Of a DNA stretch of 64,000 bases, positions 33,301 through 39,814 are shown in pieces; the stretch's first letter is position 1; every line of letters begins with the position of its first letter. The stretch comes from Steromphala cineraria. Lineage: Eukaryota; Mollusca; Gastropoda; Trochida; Trochidae. Where the stretch lies: the NCBI GenBank assembly GCA_916613615.1, contig OU744726.1:20959515-21023514 (forward strand), written 5' to 3'. The notes beneath the pieces were generated by a model. The model saw only the letters and a program-made list of their open reading frames with translations. It ran no database searches and was not told where the DNA came from. A program made the position numbers and the translations under genes.

Positions 33301-34375
33301 TCACGTCGCCATTGGCCTTGAATTCACCTAAAACAGGAAACACCTTATTATTTTCCTGAATAATTCAAGCTAGTTCAACTAGTTGTGCAGTTTTGTATGT
33401 CTTGAGGTATGAACAGAACATTCTGAATAATGTGCTCTTACCATCAACGTAAATCCCAGTGTTAGGACTAAAGCGAACCTCGACTCCTTCGTCAACTTCA
33501 AGAAATCCTCCATCCCTGCCACACACAAATGTTATGACTCTTAAATATATATGATAACCAGGATATATATCGGGAGAAATGGTATATGATTATCAGAAGG
33601 TAATCAGTAATAAGAACGAAGAAGGAACAAATCAGTTAGACCTTCGCATACTCTCTTATCTATAAGCCGAAGCTGAAGCTTACGCATCGCTTACCATACA
33701 AATATGAAGGATATAAGCATACATTCAAATAATTTAAAATATCTATCAGATTTTTAATTTTCTAAATAATTCACACTTACAGCAAGAGTGACTAGAGAAA
33801 CATTCAAAAGAATTGAAATTGTGAGAATCATTAGAACATTAGATGTCAAGGAGATGGTTGATCTGGTAAATTATAATGCATCACAAAGTTTCGGCACAAG
33901 TGAGGAACAAAATGAAAATCACTCAAAATACATTAAACAGATATCTATATTGAAGCAGGATGTTGTGAATATTGTGTATCTTTAAACCTATAATATACAT
34001 TATTCCTATATATCATATTACACTTATTGTGTAAATTTGTCAATATGTCAAAAGAGGGAAATAATTGTTATCACGATATATGAAAATATGTTTTTCATTT
34101 TCAGAACTATTAACAGTTATTAAACATATTCTAATATTTTCAATAAAAATAAAACAATTGTTTTTAAAATGTAGTTTGTTTGTACCCATATCGATATCGT
34201 GAAATCAATAACCTATTGCACAGTAACATAACGATCACATACCTGATGAAGATTGACCTTTTAATATGATACGGTGACCTTGACCTCTCCAGATGAATGT
34301 GACTTTCAACAACCCCTCCCTGCAAGTTGCTTGTCCAGAAATCACTATGGCTTTCAGACGATAGGGTATTCATGG
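1624..34375 (-). CDS. giant modular cell-surface protein gene (38 exons traced, 5' end not found)
   Basis: One split gene read right to left. Exons were joined by consistent GT/AG sites and matching phases, giving about 4,230 codons. Order: beta-helix-like exons, SRCR domain, large beta-helix plus EGF exon, then two copies of a block (EGF, IPT/TIG, EGF, He_PIG-like, beta-rich exons, polyglycine, Cys-rich Gly exon, helical exons, cadherin repeat, Ser/Thr stalk), then a hydrophobic C-terminus. The domains are those of an adhesion or matrix protein outside the cell, attached by its C-terminus. SRCR plus beta-helix with an NWWGT motif recalls bark beetle/Anakonda tricellular-junction proteins, but the IPT/cadherin part differs, so the name is not assigned. 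The exon at 33235-33327 ends in phase 1 while the SRCR exon starts in phase 0, so at least one exon between them was missed. No signal peptide or first exon was found upstream of 34375. Confidence 0.85.
3569..3764 (-). CDS. exon, unit A: beta-rich segment (GGKDEGVCAKV)
   Basis: 196 bp, acceptor TAACCCAG, donor GTAAGT. It encodes a strand-rich stretch (VRVRIVQELVLTRDAFNARL) that reads straight into the last exon and probably folds with it as an Ig-like unit. It is nearly identical to 15584-15779, and the flanking introns are too. Confidence 0.9.
4193..4261 (-). CDS. exon, unit A: 23-codon charged microexon
   Basis: 69 bp, phase 0 at both ends, flanked by CTTTCCAG and GTGACA. It encodes RGFDSIFDEFDNAVTVYKEK followed by EKK, probably the end of the helical segment from the previous exon. 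It matches 16208-16276. Confidence 0.85.
4602..4890 (-). CDS. exon, unit A: helical segment
   Basis: 289 bp, acceptor TTTTGCAG, donor GTCAGT. It encodes a probably helical stretch (FNLALAADSVEG, NFLVRWNNTVSAWEDG) with no domain I recognise. It differs from 16589-16877 by a few substitutions (for example SKSEIAS against SESEITS). Confidence 0.9.
5332..5478 (-). CDS. exon, unit A: short exon with RRRR cleavage-like motif
   Basis: 147 bp, donor GTACGT. It encodes LYSASTNCDSQRRRRAANSE. RRRR at 5430-5441 fits the minimal consensus of furin-type proprotein convertases, so the chain could be cut here; cleavage is inferred. Partner of 17508-17654. Confidence 0.88.
6184..6442. mobile_element. palindromic element, unit A copy, with a flipped core
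   Basis: Ends are CAGTCTAAG and CTTAGACTG. A 9-bp target duplication ACTGAAACA lies at 6175-6183 and 6443-6451. Inside is a second inverted repeat, TAGTAGAGGGTCGCGTCA at 6241-6258 and its complement at 6362-6379, enclosing 103 bp in the opposite orientation to unit B. The right target copy touches the splice donor of the exon at 6455. No coding capacity. Confidence 0.9.
6455..6734 (-). CDS. exon, unit A: Cys-rich, Gly-rich hydrophobic segment
   Basis: 280 bp, acceptor GCTGTAG, donor GTATGT. It continues the polyglycine run and then encodes a Cys-rich, unusually hydrophobic stretch (PLSCDCAISLIKDC, GGCATATVGLG, LSPICPWCG). The hydrophobic run is broken by glycines and cysteines, so a disulphide-bonded extracellular fold is likelier than a membrane segment. 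Not recognised as a named domain. Partner of 18628-18907. Confidence 0.88.
7205..7590. repeat. degenerate intronic repeat (two subunits), unit A
   Basis: Two related subunits of about 170 bp, each with an ATCTAGGGATCAT stretch followed by an AAGTTTGGTGAAGCT-like stretch and TTTAGGAGATAT. The same is at about 19365-19760 in unit B. It looks like an old dispersed molluscan repeat; no coding sequence. Confidence 0.55.
7656..7929 (-). CDS. exon, unit A: RVKR motif and polyglycine tract
   Basis: 274 bp. It encodes a beta segment, RVKR (7846-7857, a furin-type motif), a Cys-containing stretch and 17 glycines before YLGIWG. The unit B partner (19839-20103) has 14 glycines, an in-frame 9-bp difference in the GGC/GGT run. 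The donor here is GTTAGA against GTAAGA in unit B, so splicing may be weaker. Confidence 0.88.
8151..8318 (-). CDS. exon, unit A: beta-sandwich-like segment
   Basis: 168 bp, phase 0 at both ends. It encodes VPMPVVTVEPANINLIPYEE and later NFNITNHGLIRADNVRLVL, the pattern of a CARDB/fibronectin-like strand set in which the N-I-T-N-H-G turn is typical. Partner of 20325-20492. Confidence 0.88.
8390..8731. mobile_element. GGGGCAGTAGCACG MITE in an intron, unit A only
   Basis: Terminal inverted repeats GGGGCAGTAGCACGTTTTT and its complement about 340 bp apart, no coding capacity. Unit B has an empty site at about 20560 reading ATTTCTAAAGTTAAAA, so the insertion came after the tandem duplication or was lost cleanly. 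Confidence 0.88.
8835..9052 (-). CDS. exon, unit A: beta-sandwich segment
   Basis: 218 bp, donor GTAACA. It encodes EGVTEDQYTLTATAPGHAAY and later AVTYTWTVTPTTFEDKYVIT, a pattern seen in carboxypeptidase-regulatory-like or fibronectin-like folds. Partner of 20682-20899. Confidence 0.88.
9363..9777 (-). CDS. exon, unit A: long beta-rich segment
   Basis: 415 bp, acceptor TTCCCAG, donor GTGATT. It encodes VNITNEGEVQATALRVSLPS and then GESAVLVLTITTGSADSLGE, a CARDB-like repeat followed by LNVTVRVEDEFTYFASDKPL. Partner of 21192-21606. Confidence 0.9.
9927..10223 (-). CDS. exon, unit A: beta-rich segment
   Basis: 297 bp, phase 0 at both ends, acceptor TCTCAG. It encodes VEGIGGPLNSVVVRINTRRS and later FDLIISASRPLRGTIGLVFN. 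No named domain recognised. Partner of 21754-22050. Confidence 0.9.
10641..10823 (-). CDS. exon, unit A: short beta segment with paired Cys
   Basis: 183 bp, 61 codons. It encodes QRSCSVLGMKCDPGFVSRQD. The first Cys of this CxxxxxxC pair is Trp in unit B, which may break a disulphide there. Partner of 23499-23681. Confidence 0.88.
11181..11298 (-). CDS. exon, unit A: short beta segment
   Basis: 118 bp, donor GTGAGT. It encodes a short strand pattern including VVTSPNTQTRIEAVYFYKAG. Partner of 24040-24157. Confidence 0.88.
11676..11980 (-). CDS. exon, unit A: He_PIG-like cadherin/Ig-fold region
   Basis: 305 bp, acceptor TTATCCAG, donor GTAGGT. It encodes GSAPINWNLYGAPAGMEITG, TGEIYWERT and YSIRVRASNMIG, the signature of the putative-Ig (He_PIG) cadherin-like family. 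A further strand set ends at AFVDVK. Partner of 24534-24838. Confidence 0.9.
12042..12262. mobile_element. decayed insertion with G/C homopolymer tracts, unit A only
   Basis: About 220 bp absent from unit B. It contains GGGGGG and a run of about 15 C, and its right end read on the minus strand is CCAGGCCCGTAGCAAGCC. That resembles hAT-like termini of the CAGGGGCGTAGC type. Class assignment is tentative. Confidence 0.45.
12495..12713 (-). CDS. exon, unit A: EGF-like domain plus start of He_PIG region
   Basis: 219 bp, phase 0 at both ends. It encodes CPPGSCGKAETPAHGYCLYG then CVCTLPWSGSNC, an EGF-like domain. The following VHTIPEGNEFRLQLSLTQ begins the cadherin-like fold. Partner of 25194-25412. 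Confidence 0.92.
12836..13164 (-). CDS. exon, unit A: laminin-type EGF plus IPT/TIG domain
   Basis: 329 bp, acceptor TTGGCAG, donor GTACAT. It encodes CECESDNWTGELCDRCSDTF (laminin-type EGF) and an IPT/TIG domain: INILNVIPSSGPDTGATAV, FYCRFD, EHIVCESPQ. The Cys pair of the IPT domain is intact here but broken in unit B. Partner of 25538-25866. Confidence 0.92.
13454..15361 (-). CDS. fused exon: stalk of inner copy joined in frame to EGF repeats
   Basis: 1,908 bp open throughout. The right part equals the last exon (beta-rich region, cadherin repeat, Ser/Thr stalk). At 13757 it passes through 2 filler bases into the EGF-coding exon (13454-13754). The GPI-type tail of the parent exon is missing, so translation runs on into unit A. 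Residues at the join read SFAETT, then a new Cys, then ASCTDYDC. Acceptor TTTTAAG and donor GTAGGA match those of the two parent exons, and the phases fit. Confidence 0.93.
15584..15779 (-). CDS. exon, unit B: beta-rich segment
   Basis: 196 bp, same splice sites, phase and protein as 3569-3764. Flanking introns are nearly identical between copies over about 1 kb. Confidence 0.9.
16208..16276 (-). CDS. exon, unit B: 23-codon charged microexon
   Basis: 69 bp, phase 0 at both ends, identical protein to 4193-4261. Confidence 0.85.
16589..16877 (-). CDS. exon, unit B: helical segment
   Basis: 289 bp, partner of 4602-4890 with a few amino-acid changes (SESEITS, ADDGVMAY). Donor GTCAGT. Confidence 0.9.
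17142..17314. mobile_element. hAT-like MITE, unit B only
   Basis: Starts CAGTGTTTAAAA and ends TTTTGATACACTG. It is flanked by an imperfect 7-8-bp duplication (CTGTTAT and CTATTAT). The empty site in unit A, at about 5150, reads ATGCTGTTATACACTC. The interior has three copies of a CCAGGACTGGTNACTTTT-like motif. Confidence 0.75.
17382..17402. repeat. run of 21 G in a unit B intron
   Basis: Homopolymer expanded from a short GGGG in unit A (about 5220). Its exact length is likely to vary or be misread. Confidence 0.7.
17508..17654 (-). CDS. exon, unit B: short exon with RRRR motif
   Basis: 147 bp, partner of 5332-5478. It encodes NCDSTRRRRAANSE; RRRR lies at 17606-17617, so the possible convertase site is kept in both copies. 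Confidence 0.88.
18357..18615. mobile_element. palindromic element, unit B copy, core in opposite orientation
   Basis: Same 259-bp element and same ACTGAAACA target duplication (18348-18356, 18616-18624) as unit A, so it was inserted before the duplication. The core between the inner repeats (18414-18431 and 18535-18552) is the reverse complement of the unit A core with about two mismatches. Confidence 0.92.
18628..18907 (-). CDS. exon, unit B: Cys-rich, Gly-rich hydrophobic segment
   Basis: 280 bp, partner of 6455-6734, with one visible amino-acid change (WCGIAS against WCGVAS). Same phases and donor GTATGT. Confidence 0.88.
19839..20103 (-). CDS. exon, unit B: RVKR motif and shorter polyglycine tract
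   Basis: 265 bp, 14 glycines, RVKR at 20020-20031, donor GTAAGA. Partner of 7656-7929. Confidence 0.88.
20325..20492 (-). CDS. exon, unit B: beta-sandwich-like segment
   Basis: 168 bp, phase 0 at both ends, protein the same as 8151-8318 over the stretch compared. Confidence 0.88.
20682..20899 (-). CDS. exon, unit B: beta-sandwich segment
   Basis: 218 bp, partner of 8835-9052 with minor changes (EDVTED against EGVTED). Confidence 0.88.
21192..21606 (-). CDS. exon, unit B: long beta-rich segment
   Basis: 415 bp, partner of 9363-9777. The only change noticed is KPLVAGAVV for KPLVSGAVV. Confidence 0.9.
21754..22050 (-). CDS. exon, unit B: beta-rich segment
   Basis: 297 bp, phase 0 at both ends, partner of 9927-10223 with several substitutions (SKVEFD, LSTHSITD). 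Confidence 0.9.
22360..23090. mobile_element. 731-bp insertion with terminal inverted repeats and internal palindromic minisatellite, unit B only
   Basis: Inserted at GCATTA (22354-22359, repeated at 23091-23096); unit A reads GCATTAGTAG uninterrupted. Ends are imperfect inverted repeats (TGCAAAATGGGAC against TGCGAAATGGACAA on the other strand, each followed by a GCTATTTT stretch). The minisatellite sits at about 22390-22765. No transposase reading frame, so non-autonomous. Confidence 0.75.
22390..22765. repeat. AGTAAGCTTACT palindromic minisatellite
   Basis: More than a dozen copies of the self-complementary 12-mer AGTAAGCTTACT or near variants, separated by short AT-rich spacers such as AATTCG and AAATCGATTT. 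The spacing is irregular (about 15-35 bp). Confidence 0.85.
23237..23390. repeat. direct repeat of local intron sequence, unit B only
   Basis: Matches 10381-10530 of unit A almost exactly. It also repeats, with more divergence, the sequence at 22202-22359 plus 23097-23236 that hosts the 731-bp insertion. Unit B therefore holds a diverged and a unit-A-like version side by side. Confidence 0.7.
23499..23681 (-). CDS. exon, unit B: short beta segment, one Cys replaced by Trp
   Basis: 183 bp. It encodes QRSWSVLGMKCEPGFVSRQA; the Trp replaces a Cys present at the same place in unit A (10641-10823). Confidence 0.88.
24040..24157 (-). CDS. exon, unit B: short beta segment
   Basis: 118 bp, donor GTGAGT, partner of 11181-11298 (STIAVVTSPNTQTRIEAVYF). 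Confidence 0.88.
24534..24838 (-). CDS. exon, unit B: He_PIG-like cadherin/Ig-fold region
   Basis: 305 bp, donor GTAGGT, partner of 11676-11980. The GTAGGT donor rather than the nearby GTGAAG was chosen because only it restores the frame into the next exon. Confidence 0.9.
25194..25412 (-). CDS. exon, unit B: EGF-like domain plus start of He_PIG region
   Basis: 219 bp, phase 0 at both ends, protein the same as 12495-12713 over the EGF part. Confidence 0.92.
25538..25866 (-). CDS. exon, unit B: laminin-type EGF plus IPT/TIG with a lost Cys
   Basis: 329 bp, partner of 12836-13164. IPT reads EHIVSESPQ where unit A reads EHIVCESPQ, so one Cys of the usual IPT pair is Ser. Confidence 0.92.
26156..27613 (-). 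CDS. large exon: parallel beta-helix plus EGF repeats
   Basis: 1,458 bp, acceptor CTTTTCCAG, donor GTAGGA. About 370 residues of short Asn/Gly-rich strand repeats (INLKAGKRLAIRNGTTQHN, NNSKNGLDIYS) form a right-handed parallel beta-helix, closing with ESNWWGTTDAGTAGARI. EGF-like repeats follow (CTGRGECVRPNGCRCNSGW, CNGNGQCVGPNQCECSSGW and more). Only the EGF part left of 26456 was duplicated. A Met with a hydrophobic run just upstream (about 27690) is intron read-through, not the start. Confidence 0.92.
28114..28307 (-). CDS. exon: second half of SRCR domain
   Basis: 194 bp, acceptor TTTTCAG, donor GTGAGT. It encodes FGPGEGPIIRTLGCGSENIS then LSECKPSSKD and later DKGLSCTQF, the C-terminal half of a scavenger-receptor Cys-rich domain. 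Phases fit both neighbours. Confidence 0.9.
29447..29562 (-). CDS. exon: first half of SRCR domain
   Basis: 116 bp, acceptor CTGTAG, donor GTAAGA. It encodes NGESPNEGRVELFVNGSW and later AKLICQALGYE, the N-terminal half of an SRCR domain. It joins in frame to 28114-28307. The acceptor side is partly duplicated upstream (29646-29850). Confidence 0.9.
29520..29850. repeat. about 125-bp tandem repeat covering the start of the SRCR exon
   Basis: The segment from about 29520 to 29645 (39 coding bases, acceptor, intron) recurs at 29646-29770 with substitutions, and a decayed third copy follows to about 29850. The second copy keeps the CAACTCGACGCGACCTTCA coding stretch but loses the rest of the exon. 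Confidence 0.8.
29967..30606. repeat. 320-bp direct tandem repeat in an intron
   Basis: 29967-30286 and 30287-30606 are nearly identical; I saw only two or three base differences. The right break falls inside the MITE, so the left unit has only the first part of it. Confidence 0.9.
30128..30286. mobile_element. partial GGGGCAGTAGCACG MITE
   Basis: First 159 bp of the MITE at 30448-30802, copied by the 320-bp tandem duplication. Confidence 0.85.
30448..30802. mobile_element. full GGGGCAGTAGCACG MITE, reverse orientation
   Basis: 355 bp, both terminal inverted repeats present, internal sequence the reverse complement of 52609-52962. Confidence 0.88.
30810..33234. other. long intron or introns, no exon recognised
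   Basis: Phase bookkeeping says at least one exon (starting in phase 1, ending in phase 0, probably carrying the first strand of the SRCR domain) should lie between 29563 and 33234, but none was found. Visible content is degenerate repeats: GGGCGTGGC/GGGGCCACA stretches at about 31385-31430 and 31845-32005. Confidence 0.5.
33235..33327 (-). CDS. exon: beta-helix-like segment
   Basis: 93 bp, acceptor TTTTAG, donor GTGTGT. It encodes EFKANGDVNGIILTNSSGAT then WYGVIFPFKT. It joins in frame to the exon at 33442. Confidence 0.8.
33442..33515 (-). CDS. exon: beta-helix-like segment
   Basis: 74 bp, acceptor GTGGCAG, donor GTAAGA. It encodes DGGFLEVDEGVEVRFSPNTG, the GV-x-VRF-x-P-x-TGIYVDG pattern typical of right-handed beta-helix rungs. 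Confidence 0.82.
34243..34375 (-). CDS. exon: start of beta-helix region (most 5' exon found)
   Basis: 133 bp, acceptor TATCTGTAG, donor GTATGT. It encodes FWTSNLQGGVVESHIHLERS and SIFIR, and joins in frame to 33442-33515. It begins in mid-codon, so upstream exons exist. The nearby in-frame Met is not preceded by a signal peptide. Confidence 0.75.
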
Positions 34376-34403
34376 CTACAGATAAATAGTAGGGCATATA
34401 CGT

Positions 34404-34506
34404 AGTAAATAGTAACCTATGCCGAGGTTGATACGGGTAATATCACCCCGAGGGAACCGAGGGGTTATATTTCCCGTATCAACCGAGGCATAGGTTACTA
34501 TTTGCC
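34404..34506. mobile_element. palindromic element next to the 5'-most exon
   Basis: Arms AATAGTAACCTATGCCGAGG and complement with a short GC-rich centre. Flanks (GCATATACG, CCATACACG) may be a decayed target duplication. Confidence 0.65.
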
Positions 34507-35703
34507 ATACACGCCGAGGAAAACATAGTTAAATTAATGTTTTAATCGTTGTTGGAACGCAGTAATATCAAAATTAAAGGAATAATTGCCCATTTATCAC
34601 ATTTCGTCCAATACATTATGAATGCAAGACAGAGTACACCCCACGAGCATAGCGTGGCAGCAAGAACAACTTATCCGTGTGCAATACTTTGCACGAGATT
34701 TACGAGCTCGTCTGTTGTCGTGAAGATCGCATTGTCCAATCAGCAAGCAATGTCGCGGTGACGTATGCGCCTGCGTGTAAATGCACGTGCTCTTATCATT
34801 TGACTTGACAAAGCGACGAGACAGCAAGGATAGTTTCAAGATGGCCAACACGTGCTTGTCGGAGTACTCTTACTCTACAGTAACTACATACGTCCAATAA
34901 AGGAACAATTTTCGGATATTTGCTGTTGGAGCGCAAGTCTGTGAACAGTGGAATGTGCCGGACTATCCATAATCAACGCATATTTTATTATTCACTGGAT
35001 TATATTGTCATTTTTGTGTTACGATGCAGTTGGGCATTCTTTGAATGTTAATGGATCAGCGACACGTCTTTTCCAGACAGAAACACATCTGCAGCTTGTG
35101 TACACGGATTATCCATGTTGAATGAAGGTAAGGGATATGTTAGTCCAACTGCATATTTCTTTCAATGAGTGCAAGTTTTTAATACTAGCATTACATGAAC
35201 CATTAGTTCGCCTGTCAAAGTCTTAAAACATGGTTGGCATGAGCTATTGTTTGTACTCATTGTTGAAATCAACATTTCTGTTTCGAAATTGGTGTGCTGA
35301 GATTGACGGAATTGCTACTGTGTTCCTAAATAATTAAGTGTTCACGATTAAAGATATATTGGCATTAATGCAAAAGAAACATTTGAGCGTTGAGTATAAA
35401 CTTTTTAACATTTTAATATAATGATGTAAATTAAGTGGAATTATATTTTTCTTACAGGTAACAAGTGGATTAAAAACATCAGGGATTTACAGGACAGCAT
35501 CTACCGAATTACGAAGATCACCCAGTACCTGCACACAAACCGAAATCACGCCTCTGACAGAAAACCCAACTGTTGAAGGTTTCAGGAACTAATAAAGGAG
35601 GTGACAATGTACCGTTTTCATGAAAGAATAAAACAATTGAAAGCTTGTCATGTACTTCATACGAAACCATTGATAACATCGTCACCAACAGTCGATACTG
35701 ATC

Positions 35704-35965
35704 ATATTGACCTAGGGAGTTATGAGATATCTAACCTTTATGCCATCTTTCGACCCCATAACATTTATACGGAGGTGTTTTTTTAAATATTACTAGAGGC
35801 GAAGACGAGAGTAATATTTAAAAAACACCGACGTGTTTTAACCGAGGGAGGATACTGAAAGTCGAGGCGAAGCCGAGATTTTCAGTATCCGGACGAGGAT
35901 ATGATTTAGCTAAATGTATGACGTCACGAAAGGTTGGATATCTCATAACTCCCAAGGTCATTGGC
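35704..35965. mobile_element. nested palindromic element
   Basis: Outer arms carry GGGAGTTATGAGATATC on both strands. Two further hairpins sit inside: GGTGTTTTTTTAAATATTAC with its complement, and GGATACTGAAA with its complement. No target duplication identified. Confidence 0.65.
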
Positions 35966-37956
35966 AAGGTCTGATATCAAATAATGCCCTAGGGCGATAT
36001 GGATGAACAACCGATGATGACGTTTTAAACTGAGTAGGTGTACGTCAAATGATTCCAACGTAAACCGTGTTCAAAAGACACGATATCATCGTCAAAATCT
36101 GAATTTTTTTTACCAGATAAATTTGTAATAGATGATATAAGCATCGGTCTTGTGAACATGAGCACACAATTTCATTCTTAAGGAACAGGTACTTTTGATT
36201 TTGTGGCTGTTTAAACACACATGGGGCGCACTATTTGCAATTTCAATATATGTTTTGGACATTAGATCTATGTCCGGCATTCAAGTTTAAAATGTATTAC
36301 GGATATTAAGTTAGATTAAGATGTTGTCGTGTTATGCACTTCATTTGACGTTAAGTTATAGAGACGTTATTCCTGGGCTTTTTAAACAAGAATTTCGTCA
36401 TGCTATCTTGCCTTGTTAAAGAGACCCCAGAACAACGGTTTTTCAAAAGCGTGCTTTTCGCAAAGATGAAAAGGTAAAGCTTCAAATCTATAATTCAATG
36501 AAAATTGAAATCTATGTAACTTTGTTTAAGTCGTGGATTAAATTTCTTGCGATTTGATTAATAGCATTTCTATTTGACACTTGTTTATCTAGAATGTGTC
36601 GTCTTCTGCCTGGAAAGTATAGTTCAGTTCTACCAACATTGTTATAGAAAATACATGGTAACATGGGTACATTTAAGAACGGAATGTATCAGTGTATGAC
36701 TTAACACTCGGACTTATCCAATGTCACCTGTACATTGCGGCCACTTTTGGTTGTTTCCCTAGGTGGCCTTAATACACAGGTTGGTTGTTAATCCTTCCTT
36801 GAATAATTGATTTGATTGTGCTGTAAATGTTCGATCAACGATGTCTATCTTTGAACATTTTACGATTTTCATGAGGTCCTCTATTAGGACCAAAAATCTC
36901 TTTTTGTTTGGAGAATTCATTCTGTCATATGTCATAAACCATGTGTTATCAACTTAAAGCCATTTACTTGCTTTGACGACACTGACAGGTTCCTATTGAG
37001 AGATATTGTGTCTCTAGATGAATATTACTGTTTATTTTTATCAATTATGATTGTTTGTGATAAGAAATCATTATTGATATTTTGTGTTATATTTGACATT
37101 TCTCAAGCGATTAATATTAAAATGATGCATTTATGATGTCTTAATTAAAATCTACGAAAGAACACCATGAGAGAGATGCTAGTATTTACAGTTACTCATG
37201 TACAATTTCATTTTAGTAGATTTAAAGTATGAAATTGAACAATTATTATTGATGAGTGTCACATGCAAACCTTGAAACATGAATATGAGTTAAATTTATC
37301 CCTTGCAAACCGAATCCGTCGTTGGACAGCACAATAGCCTTTTTCAGTTGGTATGATGAAGAATTGGAAAATAATCGATTTTTGCAGGTTTTGTACAATT
37401 GTAAATCCATATATTTATATTTCCGAATAACCGACTGAAAGCTCAATGCACTTTTCTTCTATTTTCTCTTTTTAAATCAGATCCATAACTATTTGTTCAT
37501 TAGGAATATGAGAACTGAACTGTCTTTTATAATAAAAAAGGGGATATTGCTTATTATCATTAATCATCTTAATGAAATTCTGAAATAATATCTCTGTTGG
37601 AAATGAAGTCATATATCTCAAACATCACAACTCATAATAATACACAGAAACAGTTAACTGTACGTTGTTATTTACAAAATGCCTTACGGGTATATTTCTG
37701 AAAATAATATAAAAAAATGAACATGAAATGTAAATTTAAGCGACACGATGTTAAACGATTTCCTTCTCGACAACGCTATATTTGAAATGGTATGAGTTAG
37801 AATGAACTATATTACATATCCTAATCTAAATGTTCAATTATGATTAAATATTGTAACTTAAATGTTTCGACTCCCTGTACAATTATTATTCATTATGTTG
37901 ATACATTTTTTGTGACGGTTGAAATATTCATCGAATTTAAGCTGTCATTTAGTCAA

Positions 37957-38056
37957 GCAGTCTAATACCTAGCGTCAATATTACCCGTTTCACTTCAATA
38001 TTGAGACTCAATATCGGAGTGAAACGGGTAATATTGAGGCTAAGTTTACTTAAACC
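37957..38056. mobile_element. hairpin related to the 6184/18357 palindrome
   Basis: Starts CAGTCTAATACCTAGCGTCA and carries the arms CAATATTACCCGTTTCAC and GTGAAACGGGTAATATTG. It has the same arm sequence as the intronic element but lacks its inner core. No clear target duplication. Confidence 0.7.
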
Positions 38057-38982
38057 GTTACAGATGCGTGAATTGTTTTTGTTCTCAATTATTTATATAT
38101 CTATTTGCACTCTTTATTAAAGCAGATGGAAATTTATTTTAATCTTGGTTTAGGACCTACGACCCCTGATTATTCGTTGTGATATCGAGGGATATGATAA
38201 GTTAGATCTGAATGTAATTATAACTGAAGATGGGTTATTGTTGTCTTCACAGATTCTCTCTGTGGTTCTAGTAAAGGTGTAATCGATTAGGAACTATTTA
38301 AACAGCTCAGCATCTGTAAGCTGTAGACTAAGAGATACGTGCAGCATGCCATCCAGCACTTAATAACATCAACACTTGCTTAGTCGACCATTAAGTGCAT
38401 TCACTCTTGAAAAATGAGGACATGGAAATATGCCATTAACAGCGAAACTTTCTCTCCATATACATGTATATAAAATTAACATTGTTAGAGGCGTTTAACC
38501 ACTTTGGTAACAAAGGTTGGTTTAACTAACAGAGTGCTAGAGTTCATAGTAACATTCATCATTGTCACGAGATGGTAATTAATTCACAATATGTTCTTTT
38601 TTTGTGCTGAAACTTTAAATGTCGATATAATAATGTAGAATGTGTCATTCAAAAACGTTGATAGAAATTTATTATCATATAGTATTTATTTAAATTCTAG
38701 GAATTGGTCATGAATCTGAATTAATCCATTTCGCATATATGATACATCCAGTGATTTGGTGTGTCATAATAAAAAGCAATAACAAAAACAAGGACAGAGT
38801 TAATGAATATACAACATTTTTCGTTTCGTTTATATCGTTTTGGTATGTAATACGCAACCATTTTCAAGCACATCCAAACTATTTAAATATACAGAGATTG
38901 ATCATCCAAATTGGTGCTCAGTTTTCAAAAGGTCTCTTACGATCAACACTCGCCAACTCCAAAACAGTTTATGATTTTAAAA

Positions 38983-39090
38983 ATGCAGTCAATGATCGGC
39001 ATGGGGATCACGAAGGTTTCGGCGGTTTTGTTGATTTGGTTGGTTTGCTTAGTCTTTGTGATTGGCCCCCCATGCCATCGGACCGCACTG
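38983..39090 (+). repeat. signal-peptide-like exon candidate, copy 1
   Basis: Open for 36 codons from ATG (MIGMGITKVSAVLLIWLVCL, then VFVIGPPCHRTAL) and followed by GTAAAC, a usable donor. The hydrophobic core after a lysine looks like a signal peptide. The same sequence recurs four times downstream. No later exon of a gene was found, so function is unproven. Confidence 0.4.
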
Positions 39091-39814
39091 GTAAACTTAT
39101 TTGACTCCACCTATTTATGTCGTTATGTTTCTCCATTTCGGTACATACAGTGTGAAGGGATAAGCAGTCTCTTATCGATATATCATATAGATATAAAACC
39201 ACAAACTGTGCACCTAGCCACAATTTTACATTTTGTCATTTATGAAAATTATATTTTTGCAAATGGTTTCTTGCACAGTCCATAATGCTATGTTTTGCCT
39301 ATTTAGAAATTCTGATCGTATCGCTGTTACTATTTATAAATTCTACTTATGTCTAAATAAAGTATTTCTAAAAGTAATACTATATATACTGTTTGATGAC
39401 AAACCATCTTTGGACACTGATCAGTTGTGTCATTTATAACATAAAAGGTTGATTTGGATTTGATTTGATTTATCCTTTATTACATATTTGTAATTTCCAA
39501 CCTATCCAATGTAATGAATACGATTTCAAAACCGAAATAAGGATTTTCCACAGATCAATACACACTGCATTGCATGACTCAAGGGAGGTAACTCTGTTTG
39601 TACTCTGCCAAGGCTATTTTGACGATACATTTGATGCATATTGTTAAAATTGCCACTGGCTAAGATATTTTTATTTTATCTTTTAAAGACGATTAAACCC
39701 TTCAATTATGTTATATCAAATGTTGTACCTTGTGATTTAGTACCTCAGTTCTTGCTTGACTAAGTTATATCTCATGTCTTCTACATTGTAGCCTATCATG
39801 TAAATGGAAAGTTA

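Larger units (their letters stand above)
34507..38982. other. gene-poor stretch
   Basis: No convincing exon on either strand; upstream exons of the giant gene could lie here. It contains a nested palindrome (35704-35965) and a hairpin (37957-38056). The rest is AT-rich sequence in which I see nothing. Confidence 0.4.
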
